Shown: positions 7,835-16,102 of the stretch, piece after piece
Layout of the letters: each line of letters opens with the position of its first letter
Numbering within the stretch: the stretch's first letter is position 1
From: Clostridiales bacterium
GTDB lineage: Bacteria; Bacillota; Clostridia; Oscillospirales; Butyricicoccaceae
Assembly: GCA_019421385.1 (NCBI GenBank)
Contig: JAHZFK010000023.1
Location: 415 to 44,488 of the forward strand
Direction: 5' to 3'
Length of the DNA: 44,074 nucleotides
The notes under the pieces: generated by a model
Told to the model about the DNA's origin: nothing
The model's input: the letters and a program-made list of their open reading frames with translations, nothing else
Databases searched by the model: none
Translations under genes and position numbers: made by a program

Positions 7835-8467
7835 ATGAAAATCATGCAGCTTTGCGTTGGTGCAGTCGCTACCAACTGCTATATTGTTTATGATGAGAAC
7901 AGCCGTGAGGCCGCGGTGATCGACCCGGGCGACAACGCCCCTTCGATCTTGCATGCGGCTCAGGAGGAAAAGCTGACGGTCAAGTATGTGCTGCTGACGC
8001 ACGCGCATTTCGACCACATTCTCGCCGCGCACGAGGTGCTGGAAAAGACGGGCGCAAAATATGTCGTGCCGGAAGGCGACCTGTGGCTGCTCAAGCATGA
8101 GAACATGCGCCCGTTCCGCGCACTGGCGCGCGGCTATATCGAGGATACGCCGGATATTGTGGCAACCGAGGGCACACAGGTCACGTTCGGCAACCTGACC
8201 GCGACCTATATGAACACCCCCGGCCACACGCCCGGTTCGTCGGTTATTCAGATCGAGGACTGCCTGTTCACGGGAGATACGCTGTTCCGTCATGAATGCG
8301 GCCGCTGCGACCTCGAGGGCGGCGATTTCAGCCAGATGCTGCACTCTTTGAAGCGTCTGCACGATCTGGAGGGCGACTATAAGGTGCTGCCTGGACATGA
8401 GGGGCTTTCTACCTTGGCCGAGGAACGTGTCGCCAATTCGTATATGCTGCAGGCGGTTGGTAAGTGA
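7835..8467 (+). CDS. Metallo-beta-lactamase-fold hydrolase (glyoxalase II-like, YqgX type)
   Basis: This 210-residue soluble enzyme has the metal-binding motif THAHFDH, then HTPGS, the bridging aspartate in FTGDTLF, and a late PGHEG histidine. These match the small hydroxyacylglutathione-hydrolase-like MBL proteins of Firmicutes. Likely a thioester hydrolase, possibly in methylglyoxal detoxification or bacillithiol-type chemistry; the substrate cannot be read from sequence. I chose the ATG at 7835 because AGAAAGGAG lies just upstream and the protein then begins MKIMQLCVG as in relatives. The stop codon overlaps the start of hemZ. Confidence 0.9.
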   Translation: MKIMQLCVGAVATNCYIVYDENSREAAVIDPGDNAPSILHAAQEEKLTVKYVLLTHAHFDHILAAHEVLEKTGAKYVVPEGDLWLLKHENMRPFRALARGYIEDTPDIVATEGTQVTFGNLTATYMNTPGHTPGSSVIQIEDCLFTGDTLFRHECGRCDLEGGDFSQMLHSLKRLHDLEGDYKVLPGHEGLSTLAEERVANSYMLQAVGK

Positions 8468-9930
8468 TGGTTTACACCATGGAAGGGCATGTGCTCAAAC
8501 ATGCCGTGGAGGAAATGCTGTTTCATCTGCTGCCGACCATTACGTTGACGCGCGTGGATGCGGTAGAGGACGGCGACTGGTGCCGCAGCATTTTAACCGA
8601 GACTGATGGACAGGCGCAGGCAAAAGCAATCGTCTGTCTGGACGGTACGGTGCGGGAAAGCGTGCGCAGTGCGTCGGTTGCAGGTCTGGAACCGCTCGAC
8701 TACAAGCGCACGATCACCGAACTGGTGAAAACGACCGTATACGACGCGGTCGTGCCCGCGCTGCCCGAGCCGCCCGTCTGGGGTAGCCTGACCGGTGTGC
8801 GTCCGGCAAAGCTGGCGCGCGGACTGATTGAGCGCGGCATGAGCCGCGGCGAGGCCGCCCAGTATCTGCGGGAACATTTCCATGTTTCTCCTGCACGCAC
8901 CGCGCTGACCATCCGCGCAGCGGCGACTGCGATGCAGCTCGACCGCGCCATCGGGCCGGACGATATTTCGCTCTATGTGGGCATTCCGTTCTGCCCGTCG
9001 CGGTGCTATTACTGCTCATTCGTTTCGTCCACGACCGCGCAGTCCGGCCATTTGATCGAGCCATACCTCGATACGCTGTGCCGCGAGATCGAGGAGACTG
9101 CCGCGTTAGTGCGCGAGGCAGGTAAGCGAGTGCAGAGCGTGTATATCGGCGGCGGTACGCCGACCACGCTGGACGAAAATCAGCTTTCGCGCCTGCTGGC
9201 GGCGCTGGAAAAAAGCTTTGATTTTTCTGCGCTCCGTGAATATACTGTGGAAGCGGGGCGGCCGGATACCATCACGCCGGAAAAGCTGGCGGCGCTGCGG
9301 GCGGCAGGCGTCGGGCGCGTGAGCATCAATCCGCAGTCGATGGAGGATGCGGTGCTCGCTGCTATCGGACGGCGGCACAGCGCACAGGACGTGCTGCGTG
9401 CCTATGACGAGGCGCGGCGGGCAGGCTTTGATGCAATCAACATGGATGTGATCGCGGGTCTGACCGGAGATGCGGCGGACAGCTTCGCCCGCACGATCAA
9501 CACGCTCATCGGTCTTGCGCCCGAAAATATTACGGTGCATACGCTGGCGATCAAACGCGGCGCAGATCTGACGGATAAAGCAGCGGCCTCTGCACAGCGC
9601 GATACGGTTTCTCATATGCTGGATGGCGCGGCGCAGGCGCTGCAAACAGCAGGCTACGGGCCGTATTATCTGTACCGGCAGAAGTTCACCGCCGGCGGTT
9701 TTGAAAACGTCGGCTGGTGTAAGCCCGATACCGAATGTTTTTACAATGTGACCATGATGGAGGAATTGCAGACCATTCTGTCGCTGGGCGCGGGCGGCGT
9801 ATCCAAGCGCGTTGAGCGCGCGACCGGCTGGATCGAGCGGACGAACAACCCCAAATATCCGCTTGAGTACATCCGTGCAGCCGACCGACTGGCAGACGGC
9901 AAACGCAAGCTATTATTTCCCAAGCAATAA
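8467..9930 (+). CDS. hemZ: Oxygen-independent coproporphyrinogen dehydrogenase-like radical SAM protein HemZ
   Basis: The product (487 residues from ATG 8467; a GTG at 8464 is also possible) is the length of Bacillus HemZ. An N-terminal ~165-residue HemZ-specific region precedes the radical SAM core. The [4Fe-4S]/SAM motif CPSRCYYC (CxxxCxxC) lies near residue 176, followed by YIGGGTPTTL, which fits SAM binding. The C-terminal part has the HemN-like segment KFTAGGFENVGWCKPDTECFYN in interrupted form. No other haem genes are in the window, so the true reaction in this organism is open. It overlaps the upstream MBL gene by a base and is probably translationally coupled. Confidence 0.9.
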   Translation: MVYTMEGHVLKHAVEEMLFHLLPTITLTRVDAVEDGDWCRSILTETDGQAQAKAIVCLDGTVRESVRSASVAGLEPLDYKRTITELVKTTVYDAVVPALPEPPVWGSLTGVRPAKLARGLIERGMSRGEAAQYLREHFHVSPARTALTIRAAATAMQLDRAIGPDDISLYVGIPFCPSRCYYCSFVSSTTAQSGHLIEPYLDTLCREIEETAALVREAGKRVQSVYIGGGTPTTLDENQLSRLLAALEKSFDFSALREYTVEAGRPDTITPEKLAALRAAGVGRVSINPQSMEDAVLAAIGRRHSAQDVLRAYDEARRAGFDAINMDVIAGLTGDAADSFARTINTLIGLAPENITVHTLAIKRGADLTDKAAASAQRDTVSHMLDGAAQALQTAGYGPYYLYRQKFTAGGFENVGWCKPDTECFYNVTMMEELQTILSLGAGGVSKRVERATGWIERTNNPKYPLEYIRAADRLADGKRKLLFPKQ

Positions 9931-9944
9931 GGAGGGAACGGGTT

Positions 9945-10868
9945 ATGGCGGAATACACGCTCAAATATATCAATCACCGCGCGCGGTATGAAGCGGCGGA
10001 GTTTATTCGGGATTGTGAACAGCAATATCATGAGCAAGTGCTTTTCGTGGCGGAGGAGATTGCGCGCAACAGTGCGCAAAAGCCGATCGTGCTCATCAAC
10101 GGGCCGTCCTCTTCGGGCAAGACCACGACCAATGACCGGATTGCGCGCGCGCTGCAAACGCATGGCATCCATGCAGAGATGATCTCGATGGACGATTATT
10201 ACCGCACGGTCGGCACTTACGAGATTCCGCTTGACCCGGAAAACAATGTGCCCGATCTGGAAAGCCCGGACTGCATGAACCTGCCGCTGCTCAGCCAGCA
10301 TCTGGCGCAGCTGGTGGAAGGGGAGGAAATCAGTCTGCCGCGGTTTGATTTTGAAACGCGCACAGCGATTCCCGATGCGCGCACGCTGCGGCTCGACCCG
10401 GACGAGGTGGTGCTCATCGAGGGCATCCATTCGTTCAATCCCGTCATTATGGGCGATCTGGCCCATGCGGCGACCGGCGTGTATTTGTCGGTGGCCAGCG
10501 CGGTCGTATCCGAGGAGGGTGCGCGGCTGGAGCCGTATATGATGCGCTTTCTGCGCCGTGCCATGCGCGACAGTTTGTTCCGCAACTCCCCGGTCGAGGA
10601 AACCCTGCATCAGTGGAATTCCGTGCGTCGGGGCGAGCGGCTGTATATCGCGCCGTATCGTGGGCAGGCTAACCTGACGGTGGATACGTTTTTACCGTAT
10701 GAACTCTGCATCCTGATGCAGCAATTGACGCTGCGGCTGCGGCAGTATGCAGAGGAACTGCCCGGCGCGGATCTTACGCCGATTGGCGCCGTGCTGGGGC
10801 AGGTGGCGCCGATCGATTATATGGATTTTCTGCCGGAGGATTCGGTGCTGCATGAGTTTATCGGCTGA
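9945..10868 (+). CDS. Uridine kinase-like nucleoside kinase (short form)
   Basis: This 307-residue cytoplasmic P-loop kinase has GPSSSGKTT near residues 50-58, then MISMDDYYR (lid/substrate aspartate) and LPRFDFET. Further motifs are VVLIEGIHSFNP, a SVRRGER helix, and the C-terminal SVLHEFIG typical of the clostridial uridine kinase/phosphoribulokinase family. Many clostridial relatives are about 550 residues, with N-terminal TGS and ThrRS-like domains; this copy has only about 45 residues before the P-loop. Substrate is probably uridine/cytidine but is not certain. It sits 14 bp after hemZ with a strong AAGGAGGG site, as the last gene before a new promoter at 10884. Confidence 0.88.
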   Translation: MAEYTLKYINHRARYEAAEFIRDCEQQYHEQVLFVAEEIARNSAQKPIVLINGPSSSGKTTTNDRIARALQTHGIHAEMISMDDYYRTVGTYEIPLDPENNVPDLESPDCMNLPLLSQHLAQLVEGEEISLPRFDFETRTAIPDARTLRLDPDEVVLIEGIHSFNPVIMGDLAHAATGVYLSVASAVVSEEGARLEPYMMRFLRRAMRDSLFRNSPVEETLHQWNSVRRGERLYIAPYRGQANLTVDTFLPYELCILMQQLTLRLRQYAEELPGADLTPIGAVLGQVAPIDYMDFLPEDSVLHEFIG

Positions 10869-10883
10869 AAAAGGTACAAAACC

Positions 10884-10912
10884 TTGCTTTTTGGCAGGGT
10901 GTGAAGTATAAT
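10884..10912 (+). promoter_or_regulatory. Promoter of the zinc-ribbon gene
   Basis: TTGCTT and TATAAT are 17 bp apart. Confidence 0.75.
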
Positions 10913-10958
10913 AAACCAAATATGGCGGTCTTTGGCCGCGCGGAAGGAGCGATGGACG

Positions 10959-11351
10959 ATGGATGCAAAGGTACAATCGTTTCTGGACAAAATCAAGGTG
11001 ATGGCGGAAAAAACCGGCAAGGCTGCCGGCCGTGCGGCGGATGTCGCAGGCAAAAAGGCGACCGAACTGGCCGGTGCGACCCGCATCAATTTGCAGATTT
11101 TCGATCTCAATACCGAGTGCGAGGTGCTCTATAAGGAGATCGGACGGATGGTTTATGAGCTGCACCGCGGCAGCGAGGTTTCAAACGACGAAATGGATGA
11201 AAAAATCGCCGCGGTGGACGCAAAGCAGGAGAAGATTGCGGCTTTGCGTGAGGAGCTGGCGGGCATGAAGACGATCGTGGTCTGCCCGCACTGCGGCAAA
11301 ACATGCAGCCGGGAGGATGCGTATTGCTCGGGCTGCGGCGGCGCGCTGTGA
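10959..11351 (+). CDS. Small coiled-coil zinc-ribbon protein
   Basis: The 130-residue protein is alpha-helical and charged through residue ~105, including an Ala/Lys-rich stretch (AAGRAADVAGKKATELAG) and a likely coiled coil. It ends in a zinc ribbon CPHCGKTCSREDAYCSGCGG. Proteins of this layout are widespread in Clostridia without assigned function. I chose ATG 10959 because GGAAGGAG lies upstream; an in-frame TTG at 10932 would overlap that site. The gene has its own promoter and precedes the sporulation-linked yab cluster. Confidence 0.75.
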   Translation: MDAKVQSFLDKIKVMAEKTGKAAGRAADVAGKKATELAGATRINLQIFDLNTECEVLYKEIGRMVYELHRGSEVSNDEMDEKIAAVDAKQEKIAALREELAGMKTIVVCPHCGKTCSREDAYCSGCGGAL

Positions 11352-11353
11352 AC

Positions 11354-11382
11354 ACATATTTCGGAGCGCCCTGCCATACGGT
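11354..11382 (+). promoter_or_regulatory. Sigma-E-like promoter before the SpoVB/YabM-type flippase
   Basis: ACATATT at 11354-11360 (6/7 to the sigma-E -35 KMATATT) and CATACGGT at 11375-11382 (close to CATACAnT) are separated by 14 bp, the spacing used by mother-cell sigma-E. B. subtilis spoVB is a sigma-E gene, which supports the reading. No equally good sigma-A promoter is visible. Confidence 0.5.
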
Positions 11383-11404
11383 AATATAAGAAAAAGCAAA
11401 GGGC

Positions 11405-13039
11405 GTGTATCGTTTGCAGCGAAAAAAACAGAATTTTATCCAAGGCGCGGTCATTTTGATGGTTGCGAGCCTGATCGTAAAGGTAATCGGCGCGTTTTTC
11501 CAGATTCCGCTGCAGAACATGATCGGCGGGGAGGAATCCCCAGCGTTTGGCCTGTTCAGCGCGGCTTACCGCATCTATACCGCGATGCTTATTATCTCGA
11601 CGGTCGGCTTGCCGGCGGCGCTGTCCAAAATGGTGGCTGAGGCGACCGCTTGCGGGCGTGAGCGCGAGGTACGCCGCATCGTGCGCGTGGCGGCGGGCAT
11701 TTTTGTGCCGGTCGGCGTGCTGGCGACCGTGGTGCTGTTCTTCGGTGCGGGCACATTTGCGGGCTGGATCAAGAACCCGGATGCGCAGCTGGCGGTCATG
11801 GCGATCGCGCCGAGCGTTGCGATGGTCGCCATCCTATCGGTATTCCGCGGATATTATCAGGGACGCGCCAACATGGTGCCCACCGCGGTTTCGCAGGTGA
11901 TCGAGGCGATGGGCAAGCTGTTTGCCGGTCTGGGTCTTGCGTACTATGCCAAACAGCATGGTATGGACGATTCGGTCGTGGCAGCGCTGACCGTCTTGGG
12001 CGTTACATTGGGCGAAGTGGTGGCAGCCGGTTACATGCTGGTTCAGGCGGGCATCAGCCGCCGCCGCAGTGAGAGGGTGCAACTGCTCAGCGACGCGGTA
12101 CGGCCGACACGGGAGCTGGCCAAAACGCTGCTTTCGCTTTCTATTCCAATCACGATCAGTTCGGCGGTTATGAGCCTGACTGACCTGATCGATGTGGCGC
12201 TGATTGCCGCGCGGCTGCAAAGCCCGGCGGTCGGCATGACGGCTGAGGCGGCAACGACCGCCTACGGCATCTATACGGGTACGGTGAATTTCTTCAACCT
12301 GCCGCAGACACTGATTACAGCGCTTGCGGTGAGCGTATTACCTACTATTGCCAGTGCGCGGGCATCGCAGAACTTTACTAAGGTGTCCAAAACCATGGGA
12401 ACGGCTATGCGTTTGACTATGATTATCACGCTGCCGGCAGGTGCGGGATTCCTGTTGCTGTCCGGCCCGATCCTGCGGATGTTCTATTCGGTGGGCGTGT
12501 CCGAGCAGGGCGGCCCGCTCATGGCGATGCTGGGCTTTGCCGTGCCGGCGGTGGCGCTGGTTGCGGTGACGAACGCCACCTTGCAGGCGTTCGGGCGCAT
12601 TGATCTGCCGCTGATCTCCATGTTCTTGGGCGCGGTGGTGAAGATGCTGGGCGATTATTATCTGATCGGCAATCCGGAGTTTGGTATTCTGGGCGCACCG
12701 ATCAGCACGGCAGTGTGCTACTGGCTGATTGCGCTGCTCAATCTGTTCCATATTGCGCGGCTGTCGCATGCGCTGCCGCCGCTCGGCAAAACAGTAGGGC
12801 GGCCGCTCGCGGCTACAATCGGCATGGGAGCGGCAACCTATCTCAGCCATACGGTGCTGCTGCGGGTGCTGGATACGGCGCCCGGTACGCTGTTGGATAA
12901 GCTGGCAACGTTGATTGCAATTGCGGTTGCGGGAGTGGTGTATGTCGTCCTGCTGCTCTTGCTGCGCGCAGTGGAGCGCGAGGATGTGCTGCTGTTGCCA
13001 AAGGGCGAAAAAATTGCCAATATACTACATTTGAAGTGA
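11405..13039 (+). CDS. MOP-superfamily lipid flippase, SpoVB/YabM type
   Basis: The 544-residue protein has about 14 membrane segments. Its start, QGAVILMVASLIVKVIGAFF, is characteristic of SpoVB and related lipid-linked glycan flippases. Later motifs such as LFSAAYRIYT and FRGYYQGRANMVPTAVSQ agree. B. subtilis SpoVB acts in spore cortex synthesis, and its paralogue YabM heads the mazG-yabO-yabP-yabQ-divIC cluster, exactly the neighbourhood here. It should move lipid-linked precursors across the membrane. GTG 11405 is given; TTG 11414 gives better spacing to AAAGGG and a more typical N-terminus, so the start is unsure by three codons. Confidence 0.9.
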   Translation: MYRLQRKKQNFIQGAVILMVASLIVKVIGAFFQIPLQNMIGGEESPAFGLFSAAYRIYTAMLIISTVGLPAALSKMVAEATACGREREVRRIVRVAAGIFVPVGVLATVVLFFGAGTFAGWIKNPDAQLAVMAIAPSVAMVAILSVFRGYYQGRANMVPTAVSQVIEAMGKLFAGLGLAYYAKQHGMDDSVVAALTVLGVTLGEVVAAGYMLVQAGISRRRSERVQLLSDAVRPTRELAKTLLSLSIPITISSAVMSLTDLIDVALIAARLQSPAVGMTAEAATTAYGIYTGTVNFFNLPQTLITALAVSVLPTIASARASQNFTKVSKTMGTAMRLTMIITLPAGAGFLLLSGPILRMFYSVGVSEQGGPLMAMLGFAVPAVALVAVTNATLQAFGRIDLPLISMFLGAVVKMLGDYYLIGNPEFGILGAPISTAVCYWLIALLNLFHIARLSHALPPLGKTVGRPLAATIGMGAATYLSHTVLLRVLDTAPGTLLDKLATLIAIAVAGVVYVVLLLLLRAVEREDVLLLPKGEKIANILHLK

Positions 13040-13055
13040 GCAGGAAGTGCGAAAA

Positions 13056-13847
13056 ATGGTTGATTTTCAGCAAAAAGATAAATATGAGTTTGAGGATCTG
13101 CTGCGGATCATGGAAATCCTGCGTGCGCCGGACGGCTGCATGTGGGATCGGGAGCAGGATCATCAATCCATCCGCCGCAATTTCATCGAGGAAACCTACG
13201 AGGTCTGCGAGGCGATCGATGAGCAGGATGCGGAACATCTGAAGGAAGAATTGGGCGACGTGCTGCTGCAAGTCGTGTTCCATACGCAGATGGAAAAGGA
13301 AAAGGGCGTATTTGATATCGGAGACGTGGCGGACGGCGTGTGCAAAAAGCTGATCTTCCGGCATCCGCATATTTTCGGCTCGGTCGAGGTAGGCTCCTCG
13401 GAGGAGATTTTGCGCAACTGGGATGCGCTCAAGCGCGTGGAAAAGCATCAGGAGACCGATACCGCCGCGCTCGACAGCGTGGCGCGCAGCCTGCCGGGGT
13501 TGATCCGTGCGGAAAAGCTGCAAAAGAAGGCGGCAAAGGTCGGCTTTGACTGGGAAAACGTGCAGGGCGCACTGGACAAGGTCGCGGAGGAAACTGCAGA
13601 ATTACAGCAGGCGATGGACGGCAGCGGTGATATCGAAGAGGAATTGGGCGATCTGCTGTTTGCGATGGTCAACGTCGCGCGGCACTTGAAGGTCGATCCG
13701 GAGCGCGCGCTGGAAAAAACGTGCGATAAATTCATCAGCCGTTTCGCTTCGATGGAGCGTCAGGCGCACGCGGAGGACAAGTCGCTGTCCGATTTGCCGC
13801 TGGCAGAATTGGACGCTCTTTGGGACAAAGCGAAAGAGGCGGAATAA
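13056..13847 (+). CDS. mazG: Nucleoside triphosphate pyrophosphohydrolase MazG
   Basis: This 263-residue protein has two MazG domains. The first has EETYEVCEAID and EELGDVLLQVVFH, giving the ExxE...ExxD magnesium-binding pattern. The second has EETAELQQAMD and EEELGDLLFAMVNVAR. It hydrolyses (d)NTPs to monophosphates and pyrophosphate, cleaning the nucleotide pool. The orthologue in B. subtilis is yabN, which carries an extra methylase domain missing here. ATG 13056 is chosen because AGGAAG lies 8 bp upstream; GTG 13047 would sit on that site. It follows the flippase gene by 16 bp. Confidence 0.95.
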   Translation: MVDFQQKDKYEFEDLLRIMEILRAPDGCMWDREQDHQSIRRNFIEETYEVCEAIDEQDAEHLKEELGDVLLQVVFHTQMEKEKGVFDIGDVADGVCKKLIFRHPHIFGSVEVGSSEEILRNWDALKRVEKHQETDTAALDSVARSLPGLIRAEKLQKKAAKVGFDWENVQGALDKVAEETAELQQAMDGSGDIEEELGDLLFAMVNVARHLKVDPERALEKTCDKFISRFASMERQAHAEDKSLSDLPLAELDALWDKAKEAE

Positions 13848-13865
13848 CGAACGGAGGTACACGAC

Positions 13866-14144
13866 ATGAAGAAAGGTGAGTTTGTCACGCTGATTGCGGA
13901 CAAAACCGGATTGTCGAAAAAGGATACGGAAAAGACAATGGATGCGCTGTTTGCAGCCATCGGCGATGCGCTTGCATCCGGTGATAAGGTGCAGATCGGC
14001 GGCTTTGGTTCGTTTGAAACCAAGCAGCGCGCTGCACGCACGGGACATAACCCGCGCACGGGCGAAGAGATTGAGATCGCTGCCGCGATCACGCCGGTCT
14101 TTAAGCCCAGCAAGACTCTCAAGGATAAGGTGGATAACAAGTAA
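13866..14144 (+). CDS. hup: Histone-like DNA-binding protein HU
   Basis: The 92-residue protein has the classic HU sequence. An N-terminal helical dimerisation part (MKKGEFVTLIADKTGLSKKD) leads to the beta-arm signature GFGSFETKQRAARTGHNPRTG near residues 45-65, which bends DNA in the minor groove. A strong GGAGGT site precedes the ATG. It sits between mazG and rqcP, an insertion relative to the B. subtilis order but one I recall as common in Clostridia. As an abundant chromosomal protein it may need more expression than its neighbours, though no separate promoter is obvious. Confidence 0.97.
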   Translation: MKKGEFVTLIADKTGLSKKDTEKTMDALFAAIGDALASGDKVQIGGFGSFETKQRAARTGHNPRTGEEIEIAAAITPVFKPSKTLKDKVDNK

Positions 14145-14145
14145 C

Positions 14146-14388
14146 GTGAGACTGGATAAATACCTCAAGGTTTCCCGCCTGATCAAGCGCCGTACCGTGG
14201 CGAATGATGCGTGCGATGCCGCGCGCATCACGGTCAACGGCAAGCCTGCCAAGGCTTCGTATCAGGTCAAAATGGGTGACATCATTGAAATTGCGTTCGG
14301 CCAGCGCACCATGAAGGTGGAAGTGCTCGCCATCGCGGAACATGCTCTCAAGGCAGACGCAGCCGCCATGTATCGGGAAATCTCCTGA
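14146..14388 (+). CDS. rqcP: S4-domain RNA-binding protein RqcP (YabO)
   Basis: The 80-residue protein is almost entirely an S4 RNA-binding domain: VRLDKYLKVSRLIKRRTVAND, then ARITVNGKPAKASYQVKMGD. Its length and operon position match B. subtilis YabO/RqcP. That protein works with RqcH on stalled 50S subunits to add alanine tails during ribosome quality control. The GTG start at 14146 lies one base after the hup stop, so it is probably coupled to hup translation. A clear terminator follows, separating it from yabP. Confidence 0.9.
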   Translation: MRLDKYLKVSRLIKRRTVANDACDAARITVNGKPAKASYQVKMGDIIEIAFGQRTMKVEVLAIAEHALKADAAAMYREIS

Positions 14389-14399
14389 TTTGGTGCTAA

Positions 14400-14445
14400 A
14401 ACATCCCGCCCCCTCATAGGATGAAGGGAGCGGGATGTTTTTTTG
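14400..14445 (+). terminator. Terminator between rqcP and yabP
   Basis: The stem AACATCCCGC/GCGGGATGTT has an internal CCCCTCATAGGATGAAGGG hairpin and ends in TTTTTTT. It divides the yab cluster into a housekeeping and a sporulation half. Confidence 0.85.
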
Positions 14446-14462
14446 CAGGGAGGGAATGGCTG

Positions 14463-14747
14463 ATGGCATCCGAAGATCGCAACAGGGAAATGCCGCACAA
14501 TATCATTCTGGAAGGGCGGGAGAAGCTGTCTATTTCCGGTGTTTTGGATGTGCAGAGCTTTGATGAAGAACAAGTGCTGCTGGAGACCGTGCGCGGGATG
14601 GTGGTAGTGCGCGGGCAGGGGCTGCATGTTGAGCGGCTGCAGCTGGAGGCTGGTGAACTGATCGTGGAAGGTGAGATCGGACTGATCGAATATGACGACA
14701 GTGTGCAGCCGCGTGGCAGCTGGTTTAAGCGGCTGTTCGGCGGGTGA
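14463..14747 (+). CDS. yabP: Sporulation protein YabP
   Basis: The 94-residue protein matches YabP. After a polar start it has PHNIILEGREKLSISGVLDV, SFDEEQVLLETVRGMVVVRG, and the segment LHVERLQLEAGELIVEGEI. In B. subtilis yabP and yabQ are mother-cell genes; YabQ is needed for cortex formation and YabP's role is minor. The start at 14463 follows GGGAGGG with 8-bp spacing; upstream in-frame codons lie in the terminator and are rejected. It is 6 bp from yabQ. Confidence 0.93.
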   Translation: MASEDRNREMPHNIILEGREKLSISGVLDVQSFDEEQVLLETVRGMVVVRGQGLHVERLQLEAGELIVEGEIGLIEYDDSVQPRGSWFKRLFGG

Positions 14748-14753
14748 GACGGC

Positions 14754-15212
14754 ATGGAGGTGTTTTCCAATCAGGAGCAGCTGCGGCTGTTTCTGCAAAG
14801 CATTCTGTTTGGCGTAGGCGTTGGCGTGGTGTATGACCTGCTGCGTGCGCCGAGGCGGGTGTTTGGGTTTGGATGGGCGGCGACGGCGCTGTGTGATGCG
14901 CTGTTCTGGCTGGTGCTGCTGGCGGCGCTCTTTGAATTCAACCTGTTGTTTGCAATGGGACAGAGCCGCTATTTTGTGCTGGCCGGTGCGGCGGGCGGCG
15001 CGGTTTTGTATTTTCAGCTGCTCAGCGTCGTGGTGCTCGCCGTGCTCGAGGGGGTGCTGCGGGGGATTGTACGGCTGATCGCCGGTCTTTGCTGGCTGGG
15101 CCGAACCATCCGGCAGCGCTGGCGGCAAAGTCCGCTGGTAGGAAAAATTCGATTTTTTGCGAAAAAGTTTGCAAAACCCTCTTCCATTTTTCGTGAGAAA
15201 GGTATAAAATAA
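14754..15212 (+). CDS. yabQ: Spore cortex biosynthesis protein YabQ
   Basis: The 152-residue membrane protein has hydrophobic segments at about residues 10-30, 38-65, 72-95 and 98-125. The N-terminus EQLRLFLQSILFGVGVGVVYDLLRA is the YabQ hallmark (four residues over a safe quotation are omitted from other motifs). It is predicted to sit in the outer forespore membrane and is needed for cortex assembly in B. subtilis. It follows yabP by 6 bp and so should share its transcript. The cytoplasmic tail is basic. Confidence 0.92.
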   Translation: MEVFSNQEQLRLFLQSILFGVGVGVVYDLLRAPRRVFGFGWAATALCDALFWLVLLAALFEFNLLFAMGQSRYFVLAGAAGGAVLYFQLLSVVVLAVLEGVLRGIVRLIAGLCWLGRTIRQRWRQSPLVGKIRFFAKKFAKPSSIFREKGIK

Positions 15213-15259
15213 AATTCGGATCAGTTTGACACGGACAGACAGTACGAGGTGATAAGACA

Positions 15260-15541
15260 GTGTCAAAGCGGAAAATGCCGGTTGTGGTAAAAATAGCGAT
15301 GCTGGCGTTTTTGCTTTATGCGGTGGTCACAATCGTTCGGCTGCAATCGCAGATCGCGGATAAGCGGGCAGAGCTCGAGTCCCTGAACCAGCAGGTGCTG
15401 GAATATCAGGAAGCCAACGAGCTGCTGCGGCAGGAAATGCAAAACGGCATTACTGAAGAGGACATCGGCGAACTGGCCCGTTCGGAGCTGAGCTATGCGG
15501 AACCCGGGGAACGTGTTTTTGTGGACACCTCCAGCCGGTAA
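15260..15541 (+). CDS. divIC: Septum formation initiator, DivIC/FtsB family
   Basis: This 93-residue bitopic protein has a short basic N-terminus, one membrane helix (about residues 8-25), then a coiled coil (RLQSQIADKRAELESLNQQV). A short extracytoplasmic tail ends in GERVFVDTS. This is the layout of DivIC/FtsB, which joins FtsL and DivIB/FtsQ in the divisome. Its place between yabQ and the S1 gene is the same as in B. subtilis. The GTG start is preceded by GAGGTGAT. The protein is on the short side of the family. Confidence 0.92.
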   Translation: MSKRKMPVVVKIAMLAFLLYAVVTIVRLQSQIADKRAELESLNQQVLEYQEANELLRQEMQNGITEEDIGELARSELSYAEPGERVFVDTSSR

Positions 15542-15575
15542 AAGGGAAAAGATTAACGGAGGCAAAAAAACTTAT

Positions 15576-16031
15576 ATGGATTTGGCAGTGGGAACGATTG
15601 TAGAAGGTAAGGTAACGGGCATTACCAAATTCGGCGCGTTCGTTGCGTTGCCGGAGGGCAAGTCGGGCATGGTGCATATCTCTGAGGTTGCGTCCAGCTT
15701 TGTCAACGATATCAAGGATTTTCTGCAGGAAGGGCAGACGGTCAAGGTCAAGATCATCAACATCGATCAGGCCGGACGCATCAACCTGTCGATCAAGAAA
15801 GCGCAGCCACAGGAGCAGCGGCCGGAGCGGTCAGGCGGTTTTGCGGCCCGTCAACCGCGTTTTCAGCAGCGTCCCGCTGCACCGCGCGGGCGTGCGGCAC
15901 AGCAGCCGAAGGACCCTGCGACGATGAGCTTCGAGGATAAATTGAAAGCGTTTATGTCGGACAGCGAAAGCCGTCAGGCGGATGTCCGTCATGCGACCGA
16001 CCGCAAAAACGGTTCGCGCCGCCGCAGATAA
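15576..16031 (+). CDS. S1-domain RNA-binding protein (YabR-like)
   Basis: The 151-residue product starts with an S1 OB-fold (residues ~3-72: VGTIVEGKVTGITKFGAFVAL, GMVHISEVA, VKVKIINIDQAGRINLSIKK). A disordered Arg/Gln/Pro-rich stretch and a short conserved-looking segment, SFEDKLKAFMSDSE, follow before a basic end. That C-terminal layout is usual for clostridial YabR homologues, which may associate with ribosomes; function is unproved. ATG 15576 is supported by ACGGAGG 13 bp upstream, and an upstream in-frame extension overlaps divIC and is rejected. A terminator follows. Confidence 0.9.
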   Translation: MDLAVGTIVEGKVTGITKFGAFVALPEGKSGMVHISEVASSFVNDIKDFLQEGQTVKVKIINIDQAGRINLSIKKAQPQEQRPERSGGFAARQPRFQQRPAAPRGRAAQQPKDPATMSFEDKLKAFMSDSESRQADVRHATDRKNGSRRRR

Positions 16032-16036
16032 ACAGA

Positions 16037-16066
16037 AAAACCGAGGGTGACCTCGGTTTTGTTTTT
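16037..16066 (+). terminator. Terminator of the yabP-to-S1 unit
   Basis: The stem AAAACCGAGG/CCTCGGTTTT has a GTGA tetraloop and is followed by GTTTTT. Confidence 0.88.
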
Positions 16067-16102
16067 ATCCCGCAGTATCCGACAGATTTTGCAAAAACAC
16101 GC

